Below are positions 1 to 10,963 of a DNA stretch of 32,398 bases, one piece after another (the first letter of the stretch is position 1; the number at the start of each line of letters is the position of its first letter). The stretch covers positions 1 through 32,398 of the forward strand of contig JAFREE010000215.1 of NCBI GenBank assembly GCA_019400425.1. The letters run 5' to 3'. The stretch is from Hymenochaete sp. R1. Lineage: Eukaryota; Basidiomycota; Agaricomycetes; Hymenochaetales; Hymenochaetaceae. Position numbers and translations under genes: made by a program. Under the pieces are notes generated by a model, which worked only from the letters and a program-made list of their open reading frames with translations, searched no databases and had not been told where the DNA came from.

Positions 1-365
1 ACTCAGGACTACTACCAATGACTCACTCTGCCATCGTCTTGCACAATGTAACGCCGCACCCTCCCTTTTTCGTCCACCTCCCCTCGGCGCCCCTTGTGCA
101 CCATCGCGTCGGCGAACAATGGATGAATACACCCGTCAGATAAGCCCCTGAGGTTTGACGCGGAATGGCTCGTACTCATAATACGATCGCACTCCTGCAC
201 AATTGTTCTTTCTGCAGCGTGTGGTGCAAAGCTCGCCCTTATAATCTCGAACGCCCCAAAGTTTTCTGGGGCACATCTGTGAAGGTTTGTTCGCCACCGC
301 AAGTACTTTTATTCCAAAAGGCTGAAATAGTCCCCTCCCGTCGTATTCCCTTCGCAGCACATAGG

Positions 366-1891
366 ATGACGAAACAAAATGCTCCAGCCCTGACGCTCAT
401 TAGGCAGCTACACGGCCGGCAAATGGAAGTGAACTGCATTTCTTTTTCGCCCAATGGCGAAATTTTGATTTCAGGGGGTTTGTCCTTCATCCTTTTGCCA
501 AAATCGCTTTCGTGTACCTGAGTTTCACCGATGGCTTGATATTACACCAGACACTCATTCTCAGCTATGCGTATGGAGCGTTGTTGCAGGAGACTTGCTT
601 CAGCAGGTCTCCATGGAATCTCGAGGGGCCATTTCATCCTTTATCTGGCTTCACACCTCGACATCCGATCGAGCCACTGCTTTTGCTTGCGGGTTCGCGA
701 ACGGTACTATCTCCATATTTCAACGGAGTCGAGACGGTCTTGTAAGCCCTTCAATTATGCACGTATAAGCCATTGAGAAGTGCGTTTGACGTGACTACAG
801 GAAGTATTCTCGATGACATATACGACAGTGGAACGCGTGCACGAGGGACCGGTAGAGGATATGGCGTTTGAACCCTTTACCTCAAGGTTAGCATCCTGCG
901 GCCGCCCTGCACCTGCAATCTTTAAATTCGAGAAGACGAACGGCATGCTTTCTCAAAAGAAGAGAGGAGCTGTACGTCTGGACTTTTATCAGAGGAATGT
1001 ATTTTTCAATGGAAATGGATCGGAGCTTGTAGTTTTGTTGCTGGAGAGTCACGAAGTGTGGGTTCCCAGGCCGGCCTCTGCACTCTTTTGATGAACTATC
1101 GCTCAACTTGTTCATCCACGATCTCAGGATCACCTACGACCCCGATAGCATGGTGATTATTTCTTCAAAGTTATTGCCAAGCAGAATGTGGGTTCCATTT
1201 CCATTCCCCCCACTCGCCCTGTTCCTCAAGTTGTTTTTAGCGGAAATGGCTTCTTTGATCGAGGCCAGGGTCGTCTCATCATCTCCAACCTTCGAGATGG
1301 GTCCGACATTTACACATTCCCTGCTCTCGTAAAGCTTGGTAACCGGCGGCAAGTGATCACACGAAATAGACCGCTTCAAGTGAAGGTCGATGGGAGTGGG
1401 GAGTGGATGGTCGTGGGAGGAGAAAGGGGCGCTGCATACGCCCACCATCTGTCCAATCTTACAATGTCACAAAAACTGGAAGTGCCGTCTGCGGATGGTG
1501 CGTGCGTTAACGCTATAAACTCGCTTGTGCTTCTATTACCTCTAACCAAAACCGGCCGCCTTCCGTTTAGATCGCCTTGTTCAAAATGTGGATGTGCGTG
1601 AACATCACTTCCTCCTATTCCTTTCTTACTTCTGGCCCCAATGCGTCTAACACTTGAATGGTGGTTCAGATCATCGAGAATCAAGGCCGCACTTTGATTG
1701 CCGCCTGCGTGTCAGAGGGGCCATGCTACGAGATAATGGTTTGGGAGATGGGTAATGCATTGCCTGGAAGATTGAGGAACTTGAAGCCAGGTTTATTCCG
1801 AGGGGCGCTCTCTGAGTTACCGTTAGTTATAACGACGTGCATAACTTTTATTTTGCTCTGGATCTACGTCGGTCAAGAAGAAAGCGTTTAA
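366..1891 (+). CDS. WD40-repeat protein, basidiomycete family, probably damaged
   Basis: The start is ATG 366. Exons that join in frame are 366-477, 551-741 and 801 onward; later ones are about 1200-1497, 1571-1593 and 1670-1891, ending in TAA. WD40-like strings are visible: VNCISFSPNGEILISGG (exon 1), LCVWSVVAGDLLQ (exon 2), HEGPVEDMAFEPFTSRLASCG (exon 3), GRLIISNLRDGSDIYTFP and GEWMVVGGERGAAYAHH (about 1255-1445), and LIAACVSEGPCYEIMVWEM at the end. WD40 propellers are protein-interaction scaffolds; no specific role is visible. The C-terminus carries a hydrophobic stretch (LPLVITTCITFILLWIYVG) that could be one membrane segment, as I recall for this fungal family. Oddity: between about 1065 and 1200 the frame of exon 3 (…LLLESHE) does not reach the frame of SISIPPTRPVPQVVF without a shift, and the sequence GTGGGTTCC occurs twice there. 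So it may be a pseudogene, or have a splice form I did not resolve. Confident of the family, less of integrity. Confidence 0.6.
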
Positions 1892-4106
1892 TTCACCATA
1901 TTCTGATTTTCTAGTCATTGGAGGGTGGCGAGGGCTGCTGTAATTCTGTTTGCTCCGCTCTGCTGTACCCGTTCCCTACGTTTTATACGCATTTTCACTG
2001 GATGCTGGCGCTGCGGAGCGTATCGTAATATCAACGTCCGTTTTCAAAACACGCCCTGTGTCCTTATTGCCCGCCGTACATATGTTGACTGCAGCTGGTC
2101 TAAGTCGGTTGCAGGGTGGAATGCGGACGGAAAGAAATTTGATAGAAAGGGGTGAACCAAAACGATGATTTCTTTATCCGGAGAAATAGAGAACCCGTCG
2201 AATCGAATCGGCCGTGTTGGCCCTTTTCGATTGCTTGAGATGGACGTTCCGAACTTGAGCAACAGTCAAATCCATTCAGATTCGCCCTAGCAGATGACAG
2301 ATTGAGTCATTTTATGGCGATAACTTTCCTGAAAGGTCAGAATTTGAATTCTGTTGCGATCTTTAACACCGGCAGAACCGAGGAGAGCCATACCAGCATC
2401 ATCGAATTTGGGAGCTTCGTTAGCTTCTGTCTCCGGTGCTGTTGGACGGTCATCAGGCGTCCCTAGTTTGTCGGTTTCAAGTTCATCCCTCATGAGAGAG
2501 CAGGAGCCTCAAGCTTGAAAAGGCTAAATATCGTAGAGGTTCTCCCCAGAACCGTAAACAAGCGCAGTGTTTGACGGTGTCTCCAAGCTTCCGCCTTCTC
2601 ACGATCGCGCTTCAACAGTGCAATTATAATCGTCTGCAGCTTTCCCAGTTTCTTGTCAATAGAAGAGATTGATGTACGCTTTACCTTCTTGTTCGTTTCT
2701 GACTGTCAATTTGCACATTCTGAATCACGGAAAGCAGTTGCGCTCGACATTACGATTGTGCTGATTTGAATGGAATGGAAGGTAACATTCAGTGCGCCCA
2801 GAAAATGACGAGTCGATATACGTTTTCCAGCTGTACCCAGGTGGCTGGAACTATCCCATCGATCCTTCTGTCTCCATGTACGTCGCTGGCAGGTGCTTCG
2901 TCTTTCTACTTGCCTACAACCGCTGCGCAGTAGAAAATGCGACCGCTTTGCCCTGCCGGCATCTGAATGCATCTTCAGAATATCGGAAACTGCTCTGCAA
3001 AGTTGTGCAGGCAGCAGGCTGATGAGTCGCCATGGAAGGACAGCTGCCCAATTGAAGACGTTTACTATAGATCGGCACAACATATGAAAGTATCGTTCCA
3101 CTTCCGCCAATGCGTTATGACAACTTATTTGAACATTAAACTTTTCGGGAATGGTAGAATTATACCACCAGCAAGTAGTTACTAACCGAAATAAGAGACG
3201 ACGAAATGCCCACCAGTGGAACGCCGCCCACTTCAACCTTGACCTTGACGAGGTCCGTCGTATACCTCTTTGATTCAACACTTCCTAGTAACCGCATTGT
3301 TATCAACGTCGAAACCCCCTCAGGCTCGAAGCTGGTTTTCGACGACTCAGTACACGCTTCTGCGGGTTCGCATTTCTAACACTCACCTCTTCTTCCTGAG
3401 AATCCTTGATCGAACGAGACAATTTCCCATCGCCATCTGACTGATCGTCGGAATTCGAACGGTCTGTGCTACCCTACTGGGGGGCGAAATGTCCTCTATT
3501 TCGACACCGCACGTCTGGCAAGGACAATTGGCGTCATTTTTTGCTGACTGGGTGACAGCACTTTATCGACCGCCGGGTTCCAAAGTAAACGAAATAGACT
3601 CACAACATTCGTCACGGTCCTTGTCATGAGCCGTCAGATTCCACACCGTTTCTGCGGGCCCAAGCGTTCTAAAGGTGACGCATCTTCTGTTTCGGAAATG
3701 CCCGCAAACTCAAAACAACAGGGGATTAAAAAAAGCCAGCATACACTATAGTAACATCGCGACGCTCGATGCGCGGCACACTGACTCGGAAGTTTACAAA
3801 ATGAGGAAAAGGTGCTTTTCCTACAGATGCTCAGAACGTATGGCACCGAAGTCCTGCCAGCGCCTTATTCCGTCATTCCCGCCCCGAGAGTATCTTCGTG
3901 TTTCATACTCTGGTCTTCTCCACCGTGAGAGATAGCTCTACCCGAGCCTGAGAGCACTTGAGTTCTGTGGTAAGGAAATTCGCTGGTGTTGCTCGTGCGG
4001 CGTGGCTGGAATACGTAACTGGTTCTTTCGAGTGTTTCGTGGATACCGTGATAACTGAGCGATACTACATAGCCTGGAGACGGAAAATTATACGTTTAGT
4101 ACTAGT
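1892..4106. other. Gene-poor stretch with weak minus-strand coding signal
   Basis: No recognised gene. Some minus-strand pieces read like protein rather than noise. One is an acidic segment ending at a GTGAGT donor near 3387 (SDDQSDGDGKLSRSIKDSQEEE-like). Another, near 3335-3190, reads STLITMRLLGSVESKRYTT and ends at a GTTAGT donor. A lysine/arginine-rich helix near 2690-2600 reads SSIDKKLGKLQTIIIALLK. From ATG 2493 there is an acidic stretch (MRDELETDKLGTPDDRPT). They may be exons of one decayed or unusual minus-strand gene, but I could not join them in frame and recognise no family. Confidence 0.25.
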
Positions 4107-4127
4107 CATCAGGGAAAACCCCCCGTG
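4107..4127 (+). repeat. Candidate left terminal inverted repeat of a 10-kb element
   Basis: CATC, one A, then GGGAAAACCCCCCGTG (4112-4127). The reverse complement of 14129-14148 reads CATC followed by GGGAAAACCCTCCCTG: 14 of 16 bases match in the core, plus the shared CATC. The two copies face each other across the Plavaka and DUF6532 genes. I found no clean target-site duplication, so the boundary is a proposal. Confidence 0.4.
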
Positions 4128-4556
4128 CAGATTATTGATGACGGGTGGTCATGATTAGTTCATTTCTGATTAGCAGTATTATTCGTGTTACTAGAGTGTT
4201 TATTATAGAAGACAGACCTAAGGTCCGTTGATCGACTGATGACCGAAAGTTCATTTCAGATGGTGGCGAGTTCTCCCATTGTTAACCGAGTTAGTTGTTG
4301 ACCGTACATTTATGAAGTGATGACGGAATGCTCACTGCATGTTTATGAAGTGGTGGTGGAATGCCAATCGTGGGACCGTGACGAGTAGTTGGTTGACGAC
4401 CGTGCAAGATGTAGATAAATGTAAGAACAAGTTGATTGATGATGACTGGAAACTTTAGTTGCGGCAATGTTCATTGCGTACGATTTGTAACACACAACAG
4501 TTTGCCGAGTGCGTATTACGACCGTTCCAAACTGCGGATGAGACGGACATGACTGA
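4128..4556. repeat. Subterminal degenerate repeats next to the transposase 3' end
   Basis: Motifs recur in loose form: GTTCATTTCTGA/GTTCATTTCAGATGG; TTTATGAAGTGATGACGGAATG and TTTATGAAGTGGTGGTGGAATG (about 4309 and 4343); and GTTGACCGTAC/GTTGACGACCGTGC. Clustered short subterminal repeats between the end of the transposase gene and the element end are typical of CACTA-like transposons and usually serve as transposase binding sites. That function is inferred here. Confidence 0.35.
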
Positions 4557-7500
4557 CTAGAAGTGGCGGAACATATCGTAAATGCTTCTATTGGCGTGTA
4601 TATTGAAAAGAAATTCATCAGCGACATCGAGAACGTTGTCACTGGACCATTCCCTAGGGACAACCTTGTCGAACCTAGGGATGAGATGAGCGCTCCTCAC
4701 TAACCAGTCAACGGGAACTATAGCCGCGTCAGAGTTAAGGTTACTGAACGGAGGAGTGCTTCCTTTAATCTTGAAGAATCCGGTATTCAAATCCCGACTT
4801 GCGAGTTTCGTGTACCATTCGACGTACGCCAGGTGGCGTGGAGTTCGCGCACGCACCTCTTCATCTGGATACAGAGTTTCCGATAGGGATCCTAGAACCG
4901 AGAAGACCAGCCGAACTCGGCCAAGTCGGAGTCCTATTAATGAAATGTAAGCGAGACTCCGAGTAGCATTACCATGGTGCAACCTTTAGACGTTCGGACA
5001 ATGGCAGGATCGAACCGCGCCGGATTCGACTTGTCTTTGGGCGAGGCATGCAATATGTCTTCTGTAACGGATGAAGCATCGTCTGGCTGTTGGAGGACGA
5101 ACTTGACGCAGTGGTAAACTTGCACACGAGGAAGGCGGGGTTCGTATGTTGAGGCTCCGTTATGGGGGCGGCGCCCCCTGAGTTCCGGACGAGTTGCATT
5201 TAAAGCAAAAGAGGCCATGGCATGAGTAAAGTCGCGGGCTCCATATGTCGTGTGAACTCTCTCGATGTCCACGGCCTTTTTTGTAGGCCACCGAGTCAAT
5301 TGCGGAACGAGTACACGTACTTCCCCATCCAAGTGAGAATGCACGGCGATAGATGGGTGGTCACACGGCCCAAGAACATATGCGGTTAGGGCTTCCATCT
5401 TTTCCTTGCGTTCCAACCACTTGGTCATCTGAGGTAGCTCGTCTTTCTTGTTAGAAGCCCGGTACGGGATTTTGGCAAAATCAATATGAAGTCTCTCCGT
5501 AAATTGAGTGTTCGTGTTATCAGTAGAGCCGAGGCGTTGGATTGCTTCTGCGTTGTGCTTCAACGAGTGCACTTTGGGAATGTCGAAGTCGGAACATAAA
5601 TCCAAAAGAATAAATATGTCCTTGTACTTATGGAATTCCGCCAGGCAAGTTTGTAAGTCGTTGAGAGTGTCGTCAGTGTGAAGACGAAATTGCGCCAGAT
5701 GCGTGAACTCGGCGATAGCTCGGGTCACACGGATAACCTTTCTCTGCACTGTGCTGGAGCGGACCTCTCGTCCCGGAGGTATTTGGCATCCTGGCTCGAA
5801 ACCATTGATAAGGCCCGTGAGCACGGCAAGAACAAGTGCCGTCTCCTTCCCGCTAGGCTGCACGAGCGACGCTACCCCTTTGCGGAAAACTCGAATGGGA
5901 TGGTCAGGGGGAATTCTTTTACCCCTCGCATTCAGTTCGTCCATTCCTACAACTTTCACTAATAGTTCCACCATTTTTTTGACGACGCCTTGGAACAGTT
6001 GGTGGAGCGCGTCGGGTGTCATGCGTTGGTGGATGTCTACCCGCGGGATATTGAGCCAGAAGGGGTTCCAGATCTCTCTAACGCGGATTTGTTGACAGGC
6101 GTCGGCGAACACCTTCGGGTCACGATGACGTTGCAGCGGTAGGATGTCCGTGAGCCATTGTGGGTCGCGGTTTGGGCTAATGTAGTCCAGGTCTTCGCCC
6201 AAATGTTTACTGTCGCACGTGCATGAATTGCATTCACCCTGAACGGTGCCTGCGAGTGCGCATTCCTCCGGGTAGTCGCATACTACTCCTGCTAGAACGG
6301 GATGGCAATGACGCACCCGCCCGTCCCCAGTGACCCAGTGCTCACCCTCAATACCAGCGGTGACGAGAGGGCGAACGATCAAGTCCATACAGAACTGGGA
6401 TGTGTTGAAACGGGCAAGCGTACGTTTCCGTCCTCCTTCAACGTCGAGTAGGCTGTCTGTTGGAAGGTATGCCACTAGGATCCGGGCTCCAGTAGAAGGT
6501 TTCTTCCGAAGTCCCTTTGGGATGTTGCCCGATGTCATGTAAACGGGATATGCTGACTCATTGCCGTATTGTGTGAGCTGGGTCTTGTCTGATGCCGTGA
6601 GAATAGGCACGACAGTTCCGCCTGGATAACGAGTTTGTATGAGTTCCTGAGTGATCCACCACCACTCGCCCGTGTTCAGCTCGTGATACATTCGAATCGT
6701 TTTTGACGCGTCCGCGTGATGACGTTCCGGCGTTGACAGAAATTCGTTGGCCCAGGATTTCCTGCTAAACAAATATTTCATGCACGCCAGAGTGTCCCGG
6801 ACGTATGACGTCAGACGTTTCCCGTTGACTAATATATATTTTGCTTCGAATGGGGGCAAGGATGCCTCCACAAGCTTATCAAGTCAATTGTTTATGGCCC
6901 AAACTGCGTCGAAAGATAACGGCAGTTCTGCGTGTTCCTGTCATTCGTTTAGTCGCTGTGGTCTGACTGTTTTCATCTTATATAGACCCACTCACTCTCA
7001 AAATGGATATCAAGGACTTCGTCGCCCTGACAGATATCCTGTTTTCTCTGATTGTGCGCCATACGCAAATCCATTTTTAAAATGAACGGTCCTTGCAATT
7101 CTTTTTCTCGTTCTTCGTTGTGGTCCACTGCAGAAGGCTCTTCTGAACCTCCCAACCTAACCGTGAAATCCTCCCTTGATACCGTGTCGTCCAGACGAGT
7201 CTCGAAAACTGATCCATCGGTGGGAGAAGCCTCGATGAAAGGGTTCCTCCTTCCGTTCGGCCCAGAAGTGTCTGCCGTTTCTTGAGTATCATCGTTCGAA
7301 CTACCATTATTCGCGTCGAATGAGTCTTCGAACTCGTGCTGCTCGTATCCTTCCAACTCCCTCCCCATTCCTCCTTCATTGGACCCCGTGCTTTCCATAC
7401 TAACAAGACGGTATCATTAGCTCACCAGCCATCGCATGCGGTGAAATATTCACTGCAGTACGTACCTGTTATCTTTCAGGCCCGGAAGCTGCCTCATGCT

Positions 7501-7872
7501 CCCGCCTGCCATTGAATATTCCGTTCCATCGACAATAGCCTGTCTGCGGTCCCGCCAGAAACGCTTACAAGGGGGGTCGTCCGCAACTCTCATTCCATGC
7601 AGCTCAAGACTGGTAATGGTCTTTTTGCACAACGGGCATCGCATCGGAGTTCGAACGTCCCTTGTAGGTGGACGGGGGTCACTCCGTCCATCCGTAGCAT
7701 GGTGTCTTCGTTTTGTGTGCGTGGGCACGGCTCTAGGCATGTTGAGCGTCGCATGTGAACTGTGTTGGCTGCCGCGAGGTGTAAGGCCTGGTATATGCAA
7801 TATTCGACGTGCGTCGTCGGCCGCGTTTCGAGCGCGTCTCGAGCCGATCAGCACTTCACGTGACGGCGTCAT
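4557..7872 (-). CDS. Plavaka-type (CACTA-like) DNA transposase, one in-frame stop
   Basis: Cut-and-paste transposase of the basidiomycete Plavaka group. Four exons join exactly: 7466-7872, 6996-7399, 4984-6927, 4557-4933, with introns of 66, 68 and 50 bp; the sum is 1044 codons including the terminal TAG. Exon 1 carries a C2HC zinc finger (CPLC…H…C, residues about 79-102) after a basic, disordered start. An acidic linker follows, then the catalytic domain with hallmark strings: RHHADASKTIRMYHELNTG, ASDKTQLTQYGNESAYPVYM, TSGNIPKGLRKKPS, AGVVCDYPEECALAGTVQGEC. The C-terminal exon ends the way this family does (HLAYVEWYTKLAS, SAHLIPRFDKVVPREWSSDN). Oddity: codon 285 is TGA (6884-6886, minus strand) inside the conserved WAINN-x-LDKLVEASLPPF block; everything else is open. 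A CGA or TGG codon mutated by a C:G to T:A change would explain it. So the element is very recently dead, or has a read-through or strain-specific stop. The start is the first ATG of the open frame; an internal Met just before CPLC is an alternative. Confidence 0.85.
6884..6886 (-). other. Premature TGA in the transposase frame
   Basis: Codon 285 of the joined Plavaka reading frame is TGA, with the frame and homology continuing on both sides (WAINN before, LDKLVEASLPPF after). It is the only break I find in the 1043 codons. Confidence 0.8.
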
Positions 7873-8981
7873 CCGGCCGTCGTCGTCAACTCCAACTTTC
7901 GCGTCAAGTTGACTCCTGCCTTTCGGGTTTCAACCAGACTCATGGAGTCCACTCCGCGACGACGGTATGAAAAGCACATTCGACGCACGGGCTGACTGAT
8001 ATTGTTGACAGGCTGGCGACTTCGTTGTTGCTGTTCGAACGAGCACGACGATTCGGAAATCTGGTAAGGTCCCAGATACGCCTTTCGGCACGCTCGACGT
8101 TGCGGTGTCACGAACGACGGTTGCGGAAGATCCTGCAGGAATTTCGTCAGAAACAGGGATGTTGGTGCATATTCGTTCGAAAAAAATCACACGCAACAGT
8201 GCTCCTCAATCGACGCGTCCCCTGGCCGTACGGGACTGTCGGATAATATCATCGATGGATTGGAGGTTTCAATTGCTTTGAAAGGGTCGAAGGTCGAAGG
8301 CAACAGATACATAAGAGACGAAGTTGGTATTAGTTGCAGCGCACTGCAAGAGGAAGCCAGTTATTATACGATCTTCCTTGACTATGTCGCTGGTTCAGTT
8401 TCCCTATTAGGTTAGTTGGATCACAGTTTAAGAGGTTGATTCTATGCTCACTCGAACGATTTGCAGATGTCTTCGATAAATGTACATTTTGTTTTGTCCC
8501 AATGGCATGAAATAAGATCAAAACCCCGTGAGGTCGAGATTCGTTTGTGCCGCGATACATCCATCGTCTGATCGTCCATGGAAGAGACATGATAAGGTTC
8601 CTTCATAACTTCACGTCTCGATGGATGTCACGCGATTCGGAGTTTGTTACTGGGGGGTGATACGACGCCCCGAACGGCACGGGACACAATGCGCGAGAGA
8701 CAGAGGTCTGTATCTCGGGCACAAACCCATGACACTGACGATTATGGATATTTTTAGCAGCAAACGACGCGGAGTCCAGAAGTCCGGTGCGCACAGGATC
8801 CATTACAGACGCCGGATGCTTACGTGACCAGACGCGCGGGAATACAGATCCAAGTATGTCAGAGCTTCGACGGAGTTTGATTGCGAGAAGCAACGGAGAT
8901 CAAAGCATCGAGAACTCTATTTCATTGCGCCCGAAACCTAGCTTTTTCGTTCTTTGACTCGACCTACCAGACCAGCAACGT
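7873..8981. other. Region upstream of the transposase, no gene recognised
   Basis: This is the 5' flank of the Plavaka gene, presumably including its promoter. Several open frames overlap on both strands but none shows family motifs or plausible joined exons. No TATA-like box stands out. Confidence 0.3.
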
Positions 8982-9415
8982 TTGATTTTTGTCTACGGTC
9001 CAATCTTACTCCAAATGCGTCCCACAACATCGCTCGAGCCGTTGACGGGTAAGACTATTACCAAGTCGCGTCTAAGTCGCGCTAAACCCGATCAGCAACT
9101 CCTCTCGAGGGCGACGCCTCTCCGCTCGTCAACTCCGCCCACGCGTCTACGAGCGCGTTTCCCTTTGCGTTCGAAGTAACGACGCTTACAGGGAAGACCA
9201 TCATGCTCGAGGTCAAATCCAGCGACACGATTGCGTCGCTCAAGTCGAAAATACAGGACAAGGAGGGTATACCTCCGGATCAGCAACGTCTAATCGCTCG
9301 CGTCCCACCCGCGCGTTCCTGTCAGCTAGAAGAAGGGTACACCCTCACGGACTATAACATTGTATGCGGTCGGCCGTTCACAGTCTGCATGGTGTTGAAA
9401 CTGCGAGGAGGCTGA
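8982..9415 (+). pseudogene. Degenerate polyubiquitin (two repeats)
   Basis: Ubiquitin is the small protein tag attached through its C-terminal Gly-Gly. The first repeat (8982-9122) keeps only IFV, EPLTGKTIT and a PDQQLL remnant, so about 20 central residues are lost. The second repeat (about 9173-9415) is in another frame and more complete: [35 protein letters not shown], then an altered segment ([10 protein letters not shown] where ubiquitin has the Phe-Ala-Gly-Lys turn), [11 protein letters not shown], and a terminus LKLRGG followed by TGA. The canonical head-to-tail layout, the frame change and the insertion point to a decayed polyubiquitin; a diverged ubiquitin-like protein is the alternative, because the Gly-Gly end is intact. 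No intact initiator Met is seen for the first unit (TTG where ATG-CAG is expected). It sits between the Plavaka transposase and the DUF6532 gene, possibly as cargo. Confidence 0.75.
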
Positions 9416-10282
9416 TACGGTTCTCGGAGATGTGTGAAGGTAAAAAAAATCTCGTTCAAGTACTTCTTCTTGAATTTACTGACTTAAATCAATCCGCAGG
9501 CGAACGGTGGAGCAAGGGAATCGAATTAGGGACAGTGGATTCGAGTTTGAAATATGTACCGGTTTCATTACAGTGGTGTGGCTGCAGGTCGTGTATGCTA
9601 GATGGTTGGAAGGAACTGGACATGGCCGAGTAGAATGTATGCTGGAGTACAGTTCCAGTATACGGAGCACGATTTCGTTGCAGTTGGACAAGAACAGATG
9701 ACCAGAGTGTAGGGAAGAGTGCAGGTCTGGAGAGTGTCCCTGGGATGGGGATGCCAATCAGAGAAGTTCTATACCAATTCGTACTACATTGCAATTCCGA
9801 AAGATTCTAACTACAGTTTTACAGATACTGCATAATTGAATGTCTCCCGAGGGTGCAGGTGGTGGGTAGTGGAAAATGTCATAGGTGAGTATAGATGTAT
9901 CTTCATAGGCTAACCTCTCAGGCCACTTGACATTAACTCTCAAGATGGTGAAGGCTACGGTAAGATGTAACGAGAATGGACACACAAATGGTATCCGCCG
10001 ACTAAGAAGGGAACTACGAAGGGCATCGCAAGGGCAACGTTAGGTGAAGATTTTCAATCCTGTCTGTTCCATCTTCGTACATAGAATTCGTGTATAATAC
10101 AACGTCATGAAATCCAATGTAATTTTTGCTCACTGATCCAAACATAGACATCGAGCCTCCTCGATCTCACAACGTCAATCTCTGATCCGGACAAGACTTA
10201 AAAGTTAAAATAATTTCAAAGTCTAAATATGAAATGTGTAATTTTAGATTGTGGGAAAAGATCACATGACCGTGTAAGTGAC
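9416..10282. other. No gene recognised
   Basis: Sequence between the ubiquitin remnant and the MITE. Short open frames on both strands overlap in shadow fashion. I see no motif, no plausible exon chain and no repeat. Confidence 0.4.
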
Positions 10283-10285
10283 TTA
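10283..10285. repeat. TTA target-site duplication of the MITE (left copy)
   Basis: TTA directly before the left inverted repeat; the same triplet follows the right repeat at 10504-10506. Confidence 0.75.
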
Positions 10286-10503
10286 GGCTCTGTTCGGCAG
10301 CGTTGCTAAGACGTTGCTTGCCAGTAGCCAGTACTAGTACTAGTACTAGTGCTATCTCCGCTTAACACAAATAGGTTCCCACGCTTAGAGCTAAACTTGT
10401 TTTCCGTTCAATTGCCCCACAACGCGTGGGAACGGGCTTACGTTAAGCGTAGATAGCGCTAGTACTGGCAAGCAACGTCTTAGCAACGCTGCCGAACAGA
10501 GCC
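10286..10503. mobile_element. Tourist-like (PIF/Harbinger) MITE, 218 bp
   Basis: Both ends carry a perfect 39-bp terminal inverted repeat beginning GGCTCTGTTCGGCAGCG, which fits the GGSYCTGTTTGG-like ends of Tourist/PIF-Harbinger elements. It is flanked by TTA at 10283-10285 and 10504-10506, the 3-bp TWA target duplication of that superfamily. The inverted symmetry continues imperfectly inward (GCTATCTCCGCTTAAC against GCTATCTACGCTTAAC, then TTCCCACGC), so nearly the whole element could fold into a hairpin. The left arm has extra CCAGTAG plus AGTACT units (about 10325-10350). No coding capacity; mobilisation would need a Harbinger transposase elsewhere. Confidence 0.9.
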
Positions 10504-10506
10504 TTA

Positions 10507-10963
10507 ACACTTGTATCGTTTCTATCGTTTCGTTACAACTCCGCAGTGCAATAGTGCAATGTACATGTTTCTTCGTTCACCCAAGTCACTTCATCGTTAT
10601 GAGTCTTGTAACATAAACGATTATGTGATTGTATGAAGAACTCTACTGATACATGTTGTCCTGACTTCCGTACTAGATACTGCTGCACAAGCTCTGCGTA
10701 AGAATGCGCCGGCCGGGATCGAACGTCGTCCAGACGTATTTCGACCCTGACTTTCCTAAATCCTCCTATGTTCGTTTTCTCGCCATCATGCTTTGTCAGT
10801 GCTATACAGCAGCAAATTCACCGACGTTGGAGAGTACCAACGCCGTAGACTTGGTATGAGGTGCCTTTCTATTCTTTTAGGCTCATTTCCGACTTCGGCT
10901 TCTTTACAGTATCGATCCTCTACGGCATTCGACTTCTTCGCAAACCTTATCCAAGATACTGAA
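10507..10963. other. Upstream region of the DUF6532-type gene
   Basis: Between the MITE and the first exon I see no separate gene. A pyrimidine-rich stretch precedes the start codon at 10964, as expected for a fungal promoter or 5' leader, but no specific element can be named. Confidence 0.3.

Noticed and set aside
2706..3281. Long minus-strand open frame of 191 codons
   Set aside because: Composition (many Arg, Trp, Ser) and lack of motifs look like chance; better coding signal at its edges lies in other frames with splice sites.
6874..6903. A 30-nt GT…AG stretch that would remove the TGA from the Plavaka frame
   Set aside because: Too short for a fungal intron and it would delete the conserved WAINN…LD block.
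10709..10730. tRNA-like 3' motif on the minus strand (GTTCGATCCCGGCC)
   Set aside because: The T-arm stem does not pair and no D arm, anticodon arm or acceptor stem can be drawn around it.
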